NCBI GenBank assembly: GCA_023974075.1
Contig: CM043787.1
Location: 34,009,718-34,073,717, forward strand
Origin: Chaenocephalus aceratus
Taxonomy: Eukaryota; Chordata; Actinopteri; Perciformes; Channichthyidae
Direction: 5' to 3'
Length of the DNA stretch: 64,000 nt
Made by a program: the position numbers and the translations under genes. This document shows, one piece after another, positions 1 to 25,548 of this stretch (position 1 is its first letter; every line of letters begins with the position of its first letter). The notes under the pieces were generated by a model that saw only the letters and a program-made list of their open reading frames with translations, had not been told where the DNA came from and did no database searches.

Positions 1-205
1 TGAAGAAAGAGGCGCCTTCTCCAGTGAATACTTGTTCATTTGATGAAGGTTTTTATTCCTTTGTTACTTTTTCACAACCATGATCGTAGCCTTCTATTTG
101 AATGTGTTTCTGAGATACTCACACTGTTCTGCCATTTATTCTGAATGGCTGAACGAAAAGCACAAGAAAACATTTTGAAATGATTTCTTGATCTTGCTCC
201 TACAG

Positions 206-3200
206 TTGTAGATGGCGCCTTGATGCCTTCAATGTTGCCTTTAGTGAAGCGAGAAGATGTCACTCCGATGGAGGTCACCAGCAACCTCCAATCTTCTGGT
301 GTATTTAAGGTATTATATTCATCTGACACTTCATTAACTGCCTCATTAATACCTTCTACATCAACACATTAAAGTATTTGGATATTTCAGATTATATTAA
401 TGTTAAGTAAAGTAACATCTATTCGATACTTTATTCTTTAGTCTATAAAATAAGTGTAATTTCATGTTACAGATGCATATTTTGTGAACATATGTCATGA
501 ACATCTTTAAGTGATTTTTAGATATGAAAAAAAACAAATACAAGACAAAGATGACAACAACATATGTGGACACTTTGAAAATAAAAACACAATAAAACTA
601 AAATAGAGCAATCTAAAAGCAAATTAAGCACACCTTTTATTATCTTTTATTTTGTGTTTTCAGCAGACAGGCGACCTGTGTCCAGCCCAGCAGAACCCAG
701 ACATGACTGCAGGACATAAAAACAGAGTGTTCTCCAACAACCTGTCTCAGCCCGCAGGCGACCCTGACAAAGGCCAGGCTCCTGTCTTTCCCAACACAGA
801 GCCCTTAAGCACGATCCAGAAGCAGGACATTGCACCCGCCAGCTCTTTCTCTGTGCCCGCCGACTCTCTGCTGCAGCAGGGATCCCAGCAGTTCCTCCTG
901 GAGCCCAGAGAGGGCCTCGGGCAGGAGAGGCCCGGTAACGGCTCTGGATCTGTGGGGAGGCTGTGTGGAGAGCCTGCGCCTCAACAGCAGCAACTCCCAA
1001 TGTTCCCTCCAGACGAAGTAGCCCAGCTGGAGGAGGCAGTGAGGCAACTGAAAGCCAAAGGGTTCTGTAACCTATCACTTCAGTCTGACAACTCAATGGC
1101 AAAACAGCAGCAACAACACATCCAGCATCAGATCCAAAAACAGCAAATTCAGCAGCAACAAATCCAGCAACAACATCTTCAACAGCATCAGCAGCAACAG
1201 CAGCAGAATCTACAACAGCAGCTGTTTCAGTCACAGATCCAGATGCAGTGCGGCATGTTTCAGGAGCCCCCCCAGGCCAAGAACGCAGAGCAGCAGGGCC
1301 CTTCACAAGGAGTGGTGACAAACCAGGGGACTCTCTTCCAGCAGGCCCAACAGCTGCAGCAGCAACAGCAGCAGCAAGCAGCTCTCTTTCAGCAGGCCAG
1401 TGACCTGCTCTCTATTCAGACCAACTTCCTCCGGCAGTCACCCTCACACCCTTCCCCACCCATGTTTCACAATCCTAGTTCTTTGGCAGAATCACAAGAC
1501 CCTCAGGGGGGGTTGTTTCAGAAAGCCTCTCAGGAGCAGGTCCAGGCCGCTCTTTTTCAAAACACCATGACAGTTCTACAGTCTCCAGACCAGCAGCCCT
1601 CAACCCCGGGACTTTTCCTCCCTCAGACATCCCTGCCCTCTCAGCTTGCAACCAGTAGTGCTCAACAGCAGCAGCAGCAGCAACAACAACAACAACAACT
1701 GGCCTTCCTCACTGCTCTACAAACGCCTTCCCCTGAACCACAATCAGTATTTCAGGCTCAGGCCCAGCTTTCCCCCATCCAACAGAGAAGCCCCATGGAG
1801 CAGCAGCAGCCCCCCCAGCCTCAGCCTCACACACAGCCAGCCCAGCAGGTCTCGCTGTTTCAGAACATCACACAGCATCCATCTTCAAACACACTGTCTC
1901 CAGGTCAGCAGCAGCAGCAGCAGGCTGGCCTACTGTTCTGCAACAGCCCTCTGTCCTCTCCAGATCAGGCCTCCAGCCTCCTGTTCGGCGGCCAGGGCCA
2001 GATGCCCCCGCTGACTAGCAGCAGTCTCGTTTCCCAAGAGCCCCAAAACCCCTCAATGCTCTTTTCCCAAGCCAGCATGGTGGCAGTTAACCAGCAGGAC
2101 CGCTCTGAGCCCATGGCCCTGGGGAACCCCACAGATCGAAGGCAGCAAGTCATGTTTCAGGAGCAGCAGCCGATGCAGCTGGGCAGCAGTTCAAACAGCC
2201 GGCAGGAGCAGCCTGTGGGCCTCTTTATGCCTCAGTCCAACATGGGGTCTCTGCAGGGGGGGCTGGCCGCTCAGGAGCTCGCACAGTCAGCCATGTTCGC
2301 CTCGCAGAATGGCGTGGCTAACCTCCAGCCGACCACCTCGTCGCCAGTTCAACAGCCCGGGACGCTGTTTCAGAGCGCTGTGGGCGGGAGCATCAATCAG
2401 CCCAGCCAGCCGCAGCAGCAGCCTGGCCTCTTCCTGTTCGGGATTCAGAACGGTAAGGAATTTGTTACAAAGGTGAATACACTAACAAACTGAAGTACGT
2501 TTACACATTAAAGGTCACCTATTATGCAAAATCTACTTTTTAATCTCTTTTATACATAAACATGTGTCCGCTCTGTGTAAAGAGAACCTGAACGTTTCAG
2601 GAAAAAAGATTCTCTCTTTTTGTCCTGATCCATTTATATAAATACCTCTCCAAAAACGAGCTGATCAGATTTTGGCCACTTTATGATGTCATAACGATTT
2701 TTTTGGCTTGTGTAACCATTAGCCAATCACCAACCAAGGTAACCCCCCCCCCCCCCACCTTATCACCTGAATCTCCTCCTAGAGCACCTTTGTGTTCTTT
2801 TTAACCAAATATCTCTCAGAGGGGCGTGGCTCCTTATTTTCATCTAAAGTAACAGACAGAGAATCAGCACTTTTGAAACAGAGGGGATTATGGGTAATGC
2901 TACAATGCATGATCTGTTTGGTATTTTGAGCCAAACACTTCAGAGACATGTGTTGTATATATCTGAGACCTGGAATATATTGATGAAAAACAGTATAATA
3001 GGGGACCTTTAAAGAAACTTTGAACAATAAACTTACATTACAAACATACAATATAAGTGTGAGGTTTGTACACTCATTGTGTTCCCTTCTTGCAGAATGT
3101 GGCCAGCTGATGAACACTCCTGGGAACACGCTGTCGGATCAGATCATCGCCATCAGCCAGTCGGGTCAGAACCAGAGAGAGAGCGATGCACACATCCAGT

Positions 3201-3334
3201 CGCTGCTCTGCCAGTCTCTGTCTCAGAGCGGGCCGGTGCAGAACAGCATGAACTCCCCTCAGAACATGGAGAAGATCGACGACCTGCTGGTCAGCCTGCA
3301 GGAGTCGGGCAGCAACTTAACTCGTTCCTACTGA
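206..3334 (+). CDS. nfat5: NFAT5, last three coding exons (5' partial)
   Basis: Nuclear factor of activated T cells 5, the transcription factor that drives the response to hypertonic stress. The DNA-binding Rel domain lies upstream, outside the window. Coding exons read as 206-309, 664-2452 and 3096-3334, with AG/GT borders and matching phases (0, then 1). The first exon contains PLVKREDVTPMEVTSNLQSS. The second is a 597-codon glutamine-rich region with several polyQ tracts of up to about 12 residues and many short Leu/Met/Val-Phe motifs. The last exon ends with MEKIDDLLVSLQESGSNLTRSY and a TGA at 3332-3334, closely like the end of vertebrate NFAT5 as I remember it. No frameshift or internal stop was seen. 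The Q-rich part is the transactivation region in the known family. A TTAA-flanked MITE sits in the last intron. Assignment is confident; the exact 5' edge of exon 2 is ambiguous by three bases. Confidence 0.93.
310..663 (+). other. nfat5: NFAT5 intron
   Basis: A/T-rich intron between the exons ending at 309 and starting at 664 or 667. The donor is GTATTA. The acceptor is a tandem CAGCAG. No repeat or RNA gene was seen. Confidence 0.8.
2512..3008. mobile_element. TTAA-flanked MITE in last NFAT5 intron
   Basis: The ends are inverted repeats: AGGTCACCTATTATGC on the left and, read from the other strand, AGGTCCCCTATTATAC on the right (14 of 16 match). Both ends are flanked by TTAA (2508-2511 and 3009-3012), which is the target site of piggyBac-type transposons. 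About 500 bp with no transposase, so a non-autonomous copy. The superfamily is inferred from the target site only. Confidence 0.75.
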
Positions 3335-6300
3335 CCTTCATACAGAATCTGTCTTTACTTTAATTTTGAAATTCTTGTAAAAATATAGACAAAATGGTTA
3401 AAATACTGTCTGTTGATAAGCACATGCAGTAAATGATTTGTGAATTGGCCCTGCATTATGAAGTTTAAGACAAACAGAACATTTTCTTAATTTATCTTAT
3501 TACTAAATATCCTCTAACACATTATTCAGTTTACTGCCGGACGGAGGATTTATTAAGAGCAGTAAAGGTGCTGCTGGCCTTTCTGAGCCAGTCTCCCTCT
3601 CCCAAAAAATGTCCTCAAAATGAATTTCTAAAGTGGCATGAATGATATCTGTTAACTCATTATTAAGGACAAACTGGACATATGAACTGTGAATTTGGTT
3701 TGTAATTTCTTGAAAAAGTGAAGCTCTCTTGTTGACTTTATGATTGACTGACGCCCCTTTGTAACAGACTTGAGCAAAATTAGATAGACTTCAGGCAAGA
3801 ACAGACAAATTGTAGTTATCGTTCCTTGTGAAGAGAAGCATTGAAGTGGTCTTGTTATCATTTATCTTATGAAGTTTTGAGTGTATCTGTAGATAGTTTG
3901 TCAGTGATTTTATCTGCTGAGTCTTTCTGTTCTCTAGGTGTTTTCTAAAGTGTTCTCCAAAGTGTTAAGTGGTTTCCATGAATAGTGTTCCCTTTGATAC
4001 TAATTGTGTAGTGTTGTTACTTGGAAGCTAGAGTGTGCAGTAAAGCAGGAAGGTTTTGTATGTAGGGTTGAATAGATCAATTTTGTGAAAGGTACTCGCT
4101 GTTTCTCATGGTTGGAAAAGTGTTCACCCAACAGGGCAGAAAGTGTGTTGAGGGAAGGTTAGAGAAGGCAGATTATAAAGAGGTAATGGAAAAGTAGAAA
4201 AGTGAACTACACAGGTCTGATGTGTAGTCACAAACACGTGTCTTTTATGTTGTTGCTGATTAATTTTAATGTTGTAGCAGCTATCGTGCCCCTGAATATA
4301 TAAATATACTGTTTCTGATAATCCAAAAAGTGACTTTATTGATATGATTTAGAAAGAAACAGTGTGCAGTAGGAGTATAACTAGAGTGATGGTGCGTTTT
4401 GTTGATATTTACAAGAGGCCTGGATAAACTAGATCTTGTCTTCTTGATGTCTGGTACAATGTGTAGTTTAGCAAACAGCTGACGTTGAGGCGGTGTAGTA
4501 AAGGTGGTCACATGTGTTGGTCTTGAGTTTCTTTACTTGCTAGCAGTAACGTTAGTCTGACACTCCCATGTCTAACCAAAAGTAAACCTAATCTGTTGTT
4601 CCTCTTTTGAATGGGTGTGTACCCTGGCTGGGGTGTAGATAAGAAGAGGTATTTTATCCCAGAAGTATTTAATTTGTCCTGATGTGCCAAACAGCCTTTA
4701 CCAACAAAATATCTTTCTATATGAGCTACTTTACCATCTCTAGCCCAGTGTACAGATAGCACTTTGTGATATAGTAAGCAAACATGTTGAGGCTAACATT
4801 TAGTCTGCATTCATCAAACCAAACTGTGTCAGTTTAATACTTTTAACAACAGACTCTTCTTTTAATTCACAACAAAGAGAGGAATCTTTTAAGGAAAAAA
4901 CAAACAAATATTGGCTGATTTTTGTTTTTTTACTTGTAAATTCAGCACTTTAGGATGCTGTCCTTTGTGACCACTTTACTCATCGAGTGTACAGTACAGT
5001 CCCACGAGAGGTGGTGTGGGTTATTTCAGCCGCCTCTTCCTCGTTGTTTACAGTGGGGAACATACTTATTTGTTTAACTTGCTGTAACAACTTTCAACTA
5101 CTCAATCCCAAAACCTAATGCATTATTTATTCATGAAAACAGAATTGGAAATCTGGACAAATGGGGAAAAAGTGGCTTTTTTCCCAATAATCTATTTCAC
5201 GTGACAAACAACTCATATTCAAATAGTAGGATGTAATATCGTATATTGTTATTGTGTGATTTAGTATCATTTGAATGGCCTCATTCTGCGTCAGGCACGC
5301 ATTACTGGAATAGTATTCTTAAACCAGCTAGAAAAGAGCCTTTTTAAACAGTTTATAACAATGTGAGTGTTGAGGAGAAGCAACAGTTTGTTGGATACAG
5401 CTGTACATTGTACATCTCATCCAGGTTAAGGTATTAGCATGTAGTAACAGAGCCAATTTTACACATTCTCTTGTAAATGCAGTCGCCTGCCGTTAGCCAG
5501 CGGCCTCAGGACCAAAGTTTGACTCAAATGTTGCTTTGCATAAGTCCTGACAACAGGCCGGTTTTATGTCTCAAAAGCGTTTTCACTTAAGAAACACATG
5601 AACATAGAGCATCATTATCATCATTATAAGGCCTGATGTCCTGCTGCCACACTTTTCTTTCTGTTTGTGTGTTTGTTGTCTTTGTGTCATGATTAGTTTC
5701 ACTGTATGCGTGAACAAGGGGCTGGTCTCTGATGATGATGACAGAATTAGTTCAGTTTTATGTGTACAGTTTGTTAGAAACACATTAACACCATTACATT
5801 TGATACACCTATGTGTCAGAAACAGCTGTTTTATGATGGATAATATGTCAAATTGACTAATGTGATTTGAGGGTTTTAGCGGTGTGAGGGTTTTTTAAAG
5901 GGACCCTACTCCTGAAGGAAACCTAACTTTGGAGAAAAAAATCTATCTGCGATTGGCTTTCTTAAACTCGTGAAATAGAGGAGCTTAAATTTCCAGTGTT
6001 GAGTATTTATGACTTCATTTGTTTTTGTTTTACACAGTTTAGATCTTCTTTTTTTAAATATGTGTAGTACCCGTGCCTCTCTTCAGAGAATCATTTCTAA
6101 TTTATTTGTGTGTTGTTCATTATATATTTTTCTTCCCTTAATCAGTTGTGTTCAGATATTTTATAACTGTATTAATGACAGCAATGTGATTTGCCCCCCC
6201 TCCACACACACCTTCTGATACTGTACCTGGCCCCTTTTGATGATGGTGGTAATGTCTTTAAAGAAGATTGTACAAAAGAAATGTATATTCCTGTGCACAG

Positions 6301-7850
6301 TTACTCCTTTGACTTTTATAATTATATACACTTTATTGTACATATCATGTGCTTGTAATTGACTACAACACACTGGCCCTGTTGTCTTTTTTGACCAAAT
6401 AGTGAAACTCAGTCAAAATCAGAGATTCTTCAAAACAGGACCAACACATGTCAGTATTTTACTACAAATATGTGAATGTGATTATACAGCAAGGCTGCAA
6501 ATGTTTCACTTTGATCCAAAAATGTTCTTTTATACACATACTGTGGATGTAATTACTTTTTAGAAATTACAGTTTCCTCATTTGTGTATTTACATAAACT
6601 GGATTTCTCATATTTCCTTAAAATGCTACTAACTTTCTCTGTTTCAACTGGTTTATCTTAACATTACCCATTCATTTAATATCAACACACTTAATCTGCT
6701 ATCACAGGTTGTCAAACTGTTTTGATTCAATGTAACTTTAGACACCGGAAGATATTGTACATGTGCCTTGAAGAGATGTTGTAGTTTCAACCAGATTGAT
6801 GTTTTATCATTGTTGCCTGTTAATACCCCACTGGTTTCTCCAGATGATGATTAGTCCTCATTTACTAGAATGTTTTAAGCCATAAGACTTTAAATGTACT
6901 TTAATTGCTCCACAATAGTGACCAGATAAATGTGGTTGTGTTTGATAAACTTGTCGTGCAATTTCTGTTTCTGTTCTGTATGCATCCAACTTGTTTGTAC
7001 TGAAGTATCCATTGCATTTATGTTATACAACGTAGATGCAGATATTGTTTTCCCTGAAACTGCTATGCAGCTAATATACTGTAAATGTAGAACTGTTAGT
7101 TATTGAATATATATTTTTCTAAATAGCATCTCCTGTTTCAGCATAAAGGGGAAACCAAAGTAGATGTTCTTTCTATTATTTATGTTGCTTTTTGAAATAT
7201 TTTCTGATGCCTTGAGCGCCGCCTGAAACCGTTATAAAGTCAGTTAAAATGCAAATGTCTCTTCTCAACAACCATCTCCGACTGAAACGAGGGTCACTAA
7301 TTGTTTTTCATTCTTTATTGCCTTAATGCTTTTTGGGTTTTTTGTGGATCTAGGCTTACTGTTTACTTGTACTTGTTCCTAATCTGTCTGATTTCTCTTT
7401 GGTCTCTGAGTGGATGTCATGGTGTTCTCAAAGTAAAAGTCAATTAACATTCAAATATACTTTTCCTGTAATTTAGTTAACAATGTGATTTGCAAATTGT
7501 GCGTACTTTCATGTAATTGGTCACTTATATGTTCAGAATCTGGTATTATTATTTACCAAAGTTCCCCACATACCTGTAAGATCTTTGAAGTCTCTTCACT
7601 CCCAACACAAGTGAACCACTCTTCTAGTAAACAGCTTATTTTTGGTCCTAGAAAAAGCAAAGGGGGGTGTTACGTTTTTACCTTTTTGTTTCTAACCATG
7701 TGAACAACTGTCAAATAATCACCCTTGGAAAACCAATATATTTTCTTTGTGCTTTTGTTGCAATGTTTTACTCTCTTGCAAATTAAGTTTCTGTTAACTT
7801 GCTGCTATCTATATTAAACATATATACTTTGAATGTTTGACCTTTGAGCT
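3335..7850 (+). other. nfat5: NFAT5 3' UTR (probable)
   Basis: About 4.5 kb of A/T-rich sequence after the NFAT5 stop with no convincing ORF. NFAT5 is known for very long 3' UTRs, which fits. A candidate polyadenylation signal ATTAAA lies at 7813-7818 and is followed by T/GT-rich sequence. The true end cannot be fixed without transcripts. A segment at 4517-4695 also occurs in KARS1 intron 1 and in the inverted copy at 8.6-8.9 kb. Confidence 0.55.
4517..4695 (+). repeat. Segment shared with KARS1 intron 1
   Basis: This stretch matches 12346-12572 and, on the other strand, about 8690-8850. Shared blocks include CTAACCAAAAGTAAA, GATAAGAAGAGGTATTTTAT and AATTTGTCCTG. It lacks the roughly 50-base piece containing AGTCTCCATTAAAGCTGTAA that the other two copies carry, so it may be the older form. 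It lies in the likely NFAT5 3' UTR. Confidence 0.7.
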
Positions 7851-8103
7851 TCTTTTCATGTATTTTGGTCGAAGCAGTATAAATTGAGACACATGTGCTT
7901 CTAATTTTGTTTTTTTCCCGTACCAAAGTGACCATCTTCAACTGAAGTTACTTTGCCCCGGTTAATGGCAGGTGGTATTTCTTTTTTTATACTGATATTG
8001 TTTTCACAGAAGTGCATACTATACATATATCGACACAGAGCAGACATTGTGTAAATGTAAAGACACAATGTAGTCACTTGATTACAGCTTTAATGGAGAC
8101 TCT

Positions 8104-8170
8104 CTGCTCCTTGACCCTGGCTTCTTCTTCAGATGCCTTCATGTCGGCTTTCATTTGTCTCTTCAGCTCA
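8104..8170 (-). pseudogene. KARS1 exon 2 fragment
   Basis: On the minus strand this reads ELKRQMKADMKASEEEARVK, against ELKRQMKSDKKASEKEARVK in the true exon 2 at 13456. The fragment keeps a good acceptor but has no KARS1 donor. Past the break the frame stays open for nine more codons (RVSIKAVIK) into sequence copied from intron 1, then stops. It has no upstream KARS1 exon 1 in the right orientation, so it cannot make the enzyme. Confidence 0.85.
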
Positions 8171-8887
8171 CTGATATGAAAGAGGAATCAAAGATGAGAT
8201 ATAGGTTAGATATTATAGTTTAATGTCAATGATTAAACTAAAACTTGAATTGCCCGGATGCTCAAGTGCACACACATATTTTTTCACATAACCACGCATT
8301 TAACTCTATTCTGGGGTTTATATAAATTATTCTGGTGTTTATATAAATAACCAAAAACATAGAAGTCCATGGAGAGAAACACTCATGCAGAAAGGGAAAG
8401 GGGACCATGACAAAAGGTTGGTTGTTTTTCTCATTGGAATGGAAAAGCCACCAACCTTTTGTCACCTCTCCAACGGATCCCGTACATGTGTGCATGGACT
8501 GCAGCTGTACATGGGGATGCACATTTTAACCACTGTCCCCTGACCGCAAAGGCCTGGCACAGCTGCTGCCCGACTGCCCTGACCAGGCACAGCATACTGA
8601 GCTACCAGTCAGCGGACAGACCTGAGAAAATAGATATTTATTCAAAGCAGTGTAGCTCACAGCATGTACATAAAAAGGCTGTTTGGCCCACCAGGACAAA
8701 TTAAACACAACTGGGATAAAATACCACTTCTTATCTACACCAACATTCCAGAGCACACACCCATTAAATAAGGCAACAATAGATAAGGTTTACTTTTACT
8801 TTTGGTTAGACATGGGAGTTTCAGACTAACGTTGCTGCTAGCAGTGCACTTCATTACAGCTTTAATGGAGACTCTTAAGGCACATCC
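8104..8887 (-). repeat. Inverted partial copy of KARS1 intron 1 and exon 2
   Basis: The minus strand of this stretch aligns with the plus strand at 12365-13522 almost base for base. It starts in KARS1 intron 1, crosses the intron 1 acceptor (TTTCATATCAG), and continues 67 bases into exon 2 before the match stops. The plus-strand arm has one extra 370-base MITE that this arm lacks. The arms are about 780 bp without the MITE and lie 3.5 kb apart, with KARS1 exon 1 and its promoter between them. Confidence 0.9.
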
Positions 8888-9563
8888 TTAACATTATCTA
8901 AACATATGAAACAAACGTGCAGTTGAGGAATTTGCAGCAAATGTCCCTTACCTAAAGTCGTATCCCTTTGACTCTAATTCCTTATAGAGGCAATACAATA
9001 TGCCTTCATAAAGGCTTCAGTTATTTAACATAAAACCTTTGAAAATCATTCGGCCATGTATCATGTCCAATCACAGAGAATTATAGCCTTATAAATGTTG
9101 ACTTTACAACGTTATTGTTGGGTGTAGAGAACTATTCCCAAGTTCTCCTTGGATTAAGGGTTGAAATAAATAACAGGACAAGATGTTGTAAGTCTTTGTG
9201 CAACATAAAAAAAAAATCCAAAACTTAACTTTGACTTTATTGAACTTAAACTGTAAACCAAGTTATGACAGTTTTTGGAGGAGAAAATAGGATTATTGTA
9301 TTGCTTATTTAAAATATAATAAAACGGTTATATCTAGCTTAGTGTTTATCAGATGTATTATAAGGTAATTATCCGGTAAATAATCTATAATGTTATAATG
9401 TTTGCCAATACATTTATTTAAACCACAATTCCCCATGAATAAAAGGAAGACAGAGTCATTATGAATAATAAAACTTCTCAAGTCTTACCATAGGTAGACC
9501 ACAGGGCCAAAACAAAAACAAAGAAATATTTATGAAAGTCCAACCCAAAATTAACAATTTACA
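8888..9563. other. Intergenic, nothing recognised
   Basis: A/T-rich sequence between the inverted KARS1 fragment and the first TTAA element. No coding, RNA or repeat signal that I can support. Confidence 0.5.
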
Positions 9564-9567
9564 TTAA

Positions 9568-10224
9568 AGGTCCCATGTCATGCTTTTCCGGTTATTACCT
9601 GTCCCCTTGTGTGTTATGTAGCCTTTTCTGCATGTAAACGGTCTGCAAAGTCACAAACCCTCAAAGTACACCCTGTAGCGAGTACAACTCTAACACAGAA
9701 AATACCTGTCTATGCTGCCCCAGAACGCCTCGTTCGAGATTTCTCTTTTTCTTCCTGGGTACAGTGACATATTTGGGTACAGTGATGTATTTGGGTACAG
9801 TGATGTTACGTTTGGACCAATCCGCGGGCTTCCTCACACACACACACACACACACACTCGGCGGGACGTTGCGAGGCTCGCAGCTGCGAGGAGCGGACAG
9901 TGTGAGCCGGCTCACTGGTGTGGGGTCGGCGAGACACCGCGGAACTCAGCCTGAGCACACACACAAACTCCCAGCCAGGCTGCGGGTGTGTGTTTCGGGC
10001 TGGGTTTTTCTGTGTCTCGCTGTCAGACGGCCACTGGGCTCACAGGGGGGGGGGGGTGCATGAGTTCCAACAAGCCGTTTAGGACAGAGAGTGAATACAC
10101 ATACTATACAGAGATGCTGTATGAGAAACCAGTGTGAGTTTGGACAATTGCACAATACAAATCTATTTTAGTATACCTCAACGATGGAATTATGATCAGT
10201 AGAAATGGTCATGACATGGGAGCT
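9568..10224. mobile_element. TTAA-type MITE
   Basis: Left end AGGTCCCATGTCATG; right end, read from the other strand, AGCTCCCATGTCATG (14 of 15 match). Flanked by TTAA at 9564-9567 and TTGA at 10225-10228. Inside are a short (CA)n run at 9836-9857 and three tandem copies of a 17-base unit (TTGGGTACAGTGATGTA type) at about 9756-9806. No transposase. Confidence 0.7.
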
Positions 10225-10228
10225 TTGA

Positions 10229-10960
10229 AGGTGGGGTAGGTAATTCACTTCAGAAACTCTTGTTGTTATATTCCATGGAATGCTCTTAACATCCCGATAG
10301 CAATGAATATATTAAATGCTTTGACAATAAATACATAAAAAAAAGGCATCTGTGAAAGCCGTAGCGCTGTAAAAAGCACGACCAATCATTTTAAACTGCC
10401 AGCCTTCCATCTCGTGCACAAACTTATTTCGTGCCCTCATTGGTCATGTGCGCGTTTGTGTGTGTTAATAATAATAATAATAATAATATATCAATTTTAT
10501 ATAGCGCTTTTCTGAACCCAAAGACGCTTTACATTTGGGAGGGTAGACAAACAAAACAAAAACAAAGACAGAACCAAAAAGAAACAAAACACAACAGAAA
10601 AGCAGTCAGGAGGAAGTTGATTGAGAGGGGGGGGGGGGCTTATGGATAGAGAGTTGAGGAGGTGGGTTTTGAGGCGGGACTGGAACAGGGTGAGGGACTC
10701 AGACTCACGGAGGTCTTGGGGGAGGGAGTTCCAGAGCTTCGGGGCTGCCACAGAGAAGGCTCTGTCCCCGAAGCTCCGGAGTTTGGCCTTGGGGATTGAA
10801 AGCAAACCGGCTGAGGAGGATCTGAGGGACCGGGGTGGTTGGTAGAGGGTGAGGAGGAGGAGGGGCTCTGTAAGGAAGTCTGAAGGAAGAGGCAGATTTG
10901 TTCCGGTTGTGGTACTTTCAAATTCTAGCGCACTCGAGCTGGTTTCTCCATACCCTACCT
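10229..10960. mobile_element. TTAA-type MITE with LINE fragment inside
   Basis: The left end AGGTGGGGTAGGT and right end CCCTACCT are inverted, flanked by TTGA (10225-10228) and TTAA (10961-10964). The two outer parts (10229-10465 and about 10858-10960) are the reverse complement of the element in KARS1 intron 1 at 12995-13360, so it is the same family in the other orientation. The middle is a separate LINE insertion. Confidence 0.75.
10466..10857 (-). mobile_element. L2/CR1-type LINE 3' end, 5'-truncated
   Basis: On the minus strand it encodes GDRAFSVAAPKLWNSLPQDL followed by SLTLFQSRLKTHLL, the usual C-terminus of fish L2/CR1-type reverse transcriptase ORFs. The 3' tail is AAAGCGCTATATAAA-like, then (ATT)n. 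It is inserted in a MITE. Only the last 130 codons or so remain. Confidence 0.8.
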
Positions 10961-10964
10961 TTAA

Positions 10965-11640
10965 CAATTATTATAAAAAACATTATCTGACTCGAGTTAT
11001 TTTTCTCCTATGTTTCCAGTCTACTGATTGATGATTACAATGATTTAGCTCATTAGTGGCCTGACTGGCCCTCCTAATTTGGTCTAAAGAAAGTCAATGA
11101 TGATAATTGTGAAGGGGTGTCCAGCAATCAATAATAATAATGATAATAATAATAATAATAATAATCCAGCAATTAATAATATACCAAACTACATAGGCTA
11201 ATTTGAGATTCGGAAATTAGTTTTAAAAATCATATTTTCATGTTATAGTAGGCCTTACATCAACCTGTTTGAAACTTCAATGACCCCATGATGTGATTAT
11301 TTATATTTTAAAACCTTTAACAACTATATTAAGATGTTCATAAATATCTACATTTATGTATAAATGCATATGTAGCAGTTAGACAAACATAATTATTAGA
11401 TGATCTCATTAATACCTATGTTAGGCCTATCTGTACTAAAAAAAAAGTGAAAAGGGTGAAAAAAAAAGTTTCCTAAGCCACCTTTTTGTTTTAATGTATT
11501 ATATAGACAAAATGATTTGTGCTGAAAGTCATATACTGTTGTGTCTCAAACGGATAGTCTAGAGTCACTCTAGGTTATTAATTTATTTGCCAAATAGTTG
11601 CTTGAAATGCTACAATAACATTTGCAATTCGTTTCTGATC
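10965..11640. other. Intergenic with (ATA)n repeat
   Basis: A/T-rich spacer. An imperfect (AAT)n microsatellite lies at 11129-11164. Nothing else recognised. Confidence 0.5.
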
Positions 11641-11822
11641 TGCCATGTAGTATGTTCGTTTGTCTCTCAGCCACCGTAGTGTCGTGAACAAGTGGGCGTA
11701 TCTTGTAGGGGGCGTGGTTTGTACCGTCTTGCTCCGGCTGCAGTTGGACCCTTCCCGGTGTTTTCGGTGTGTGCCATGCGCGTCAGTTGCTTTTTCGGAA
11801 CGTTCAAAGCATCATCGACAAC
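11640..11822 (+). promoter_or_regulatory. kars1: KARS1 promoter and 5' UTR region
   Basis: G/C-richer stretch directly before the KARS1 start codon. It contains GGGGGCGTGG at about 11709-11718, an Sp1/KLF-like GC box. No TATA box was seen, as is usual for housekeeping genes. The transcription start was not fixed. Confidence 0.5.

Positions 11823-25548
<13,726 letters not shown>

Noticed and set aside
647..1321. 224-codon ORF on the minus strand over the NFAT5 exon
   Set aside because: It is the antisense of CAG-rich coding sequence and has no family resemblance or splice context. The plus-strand reading is clearly NFAT5.
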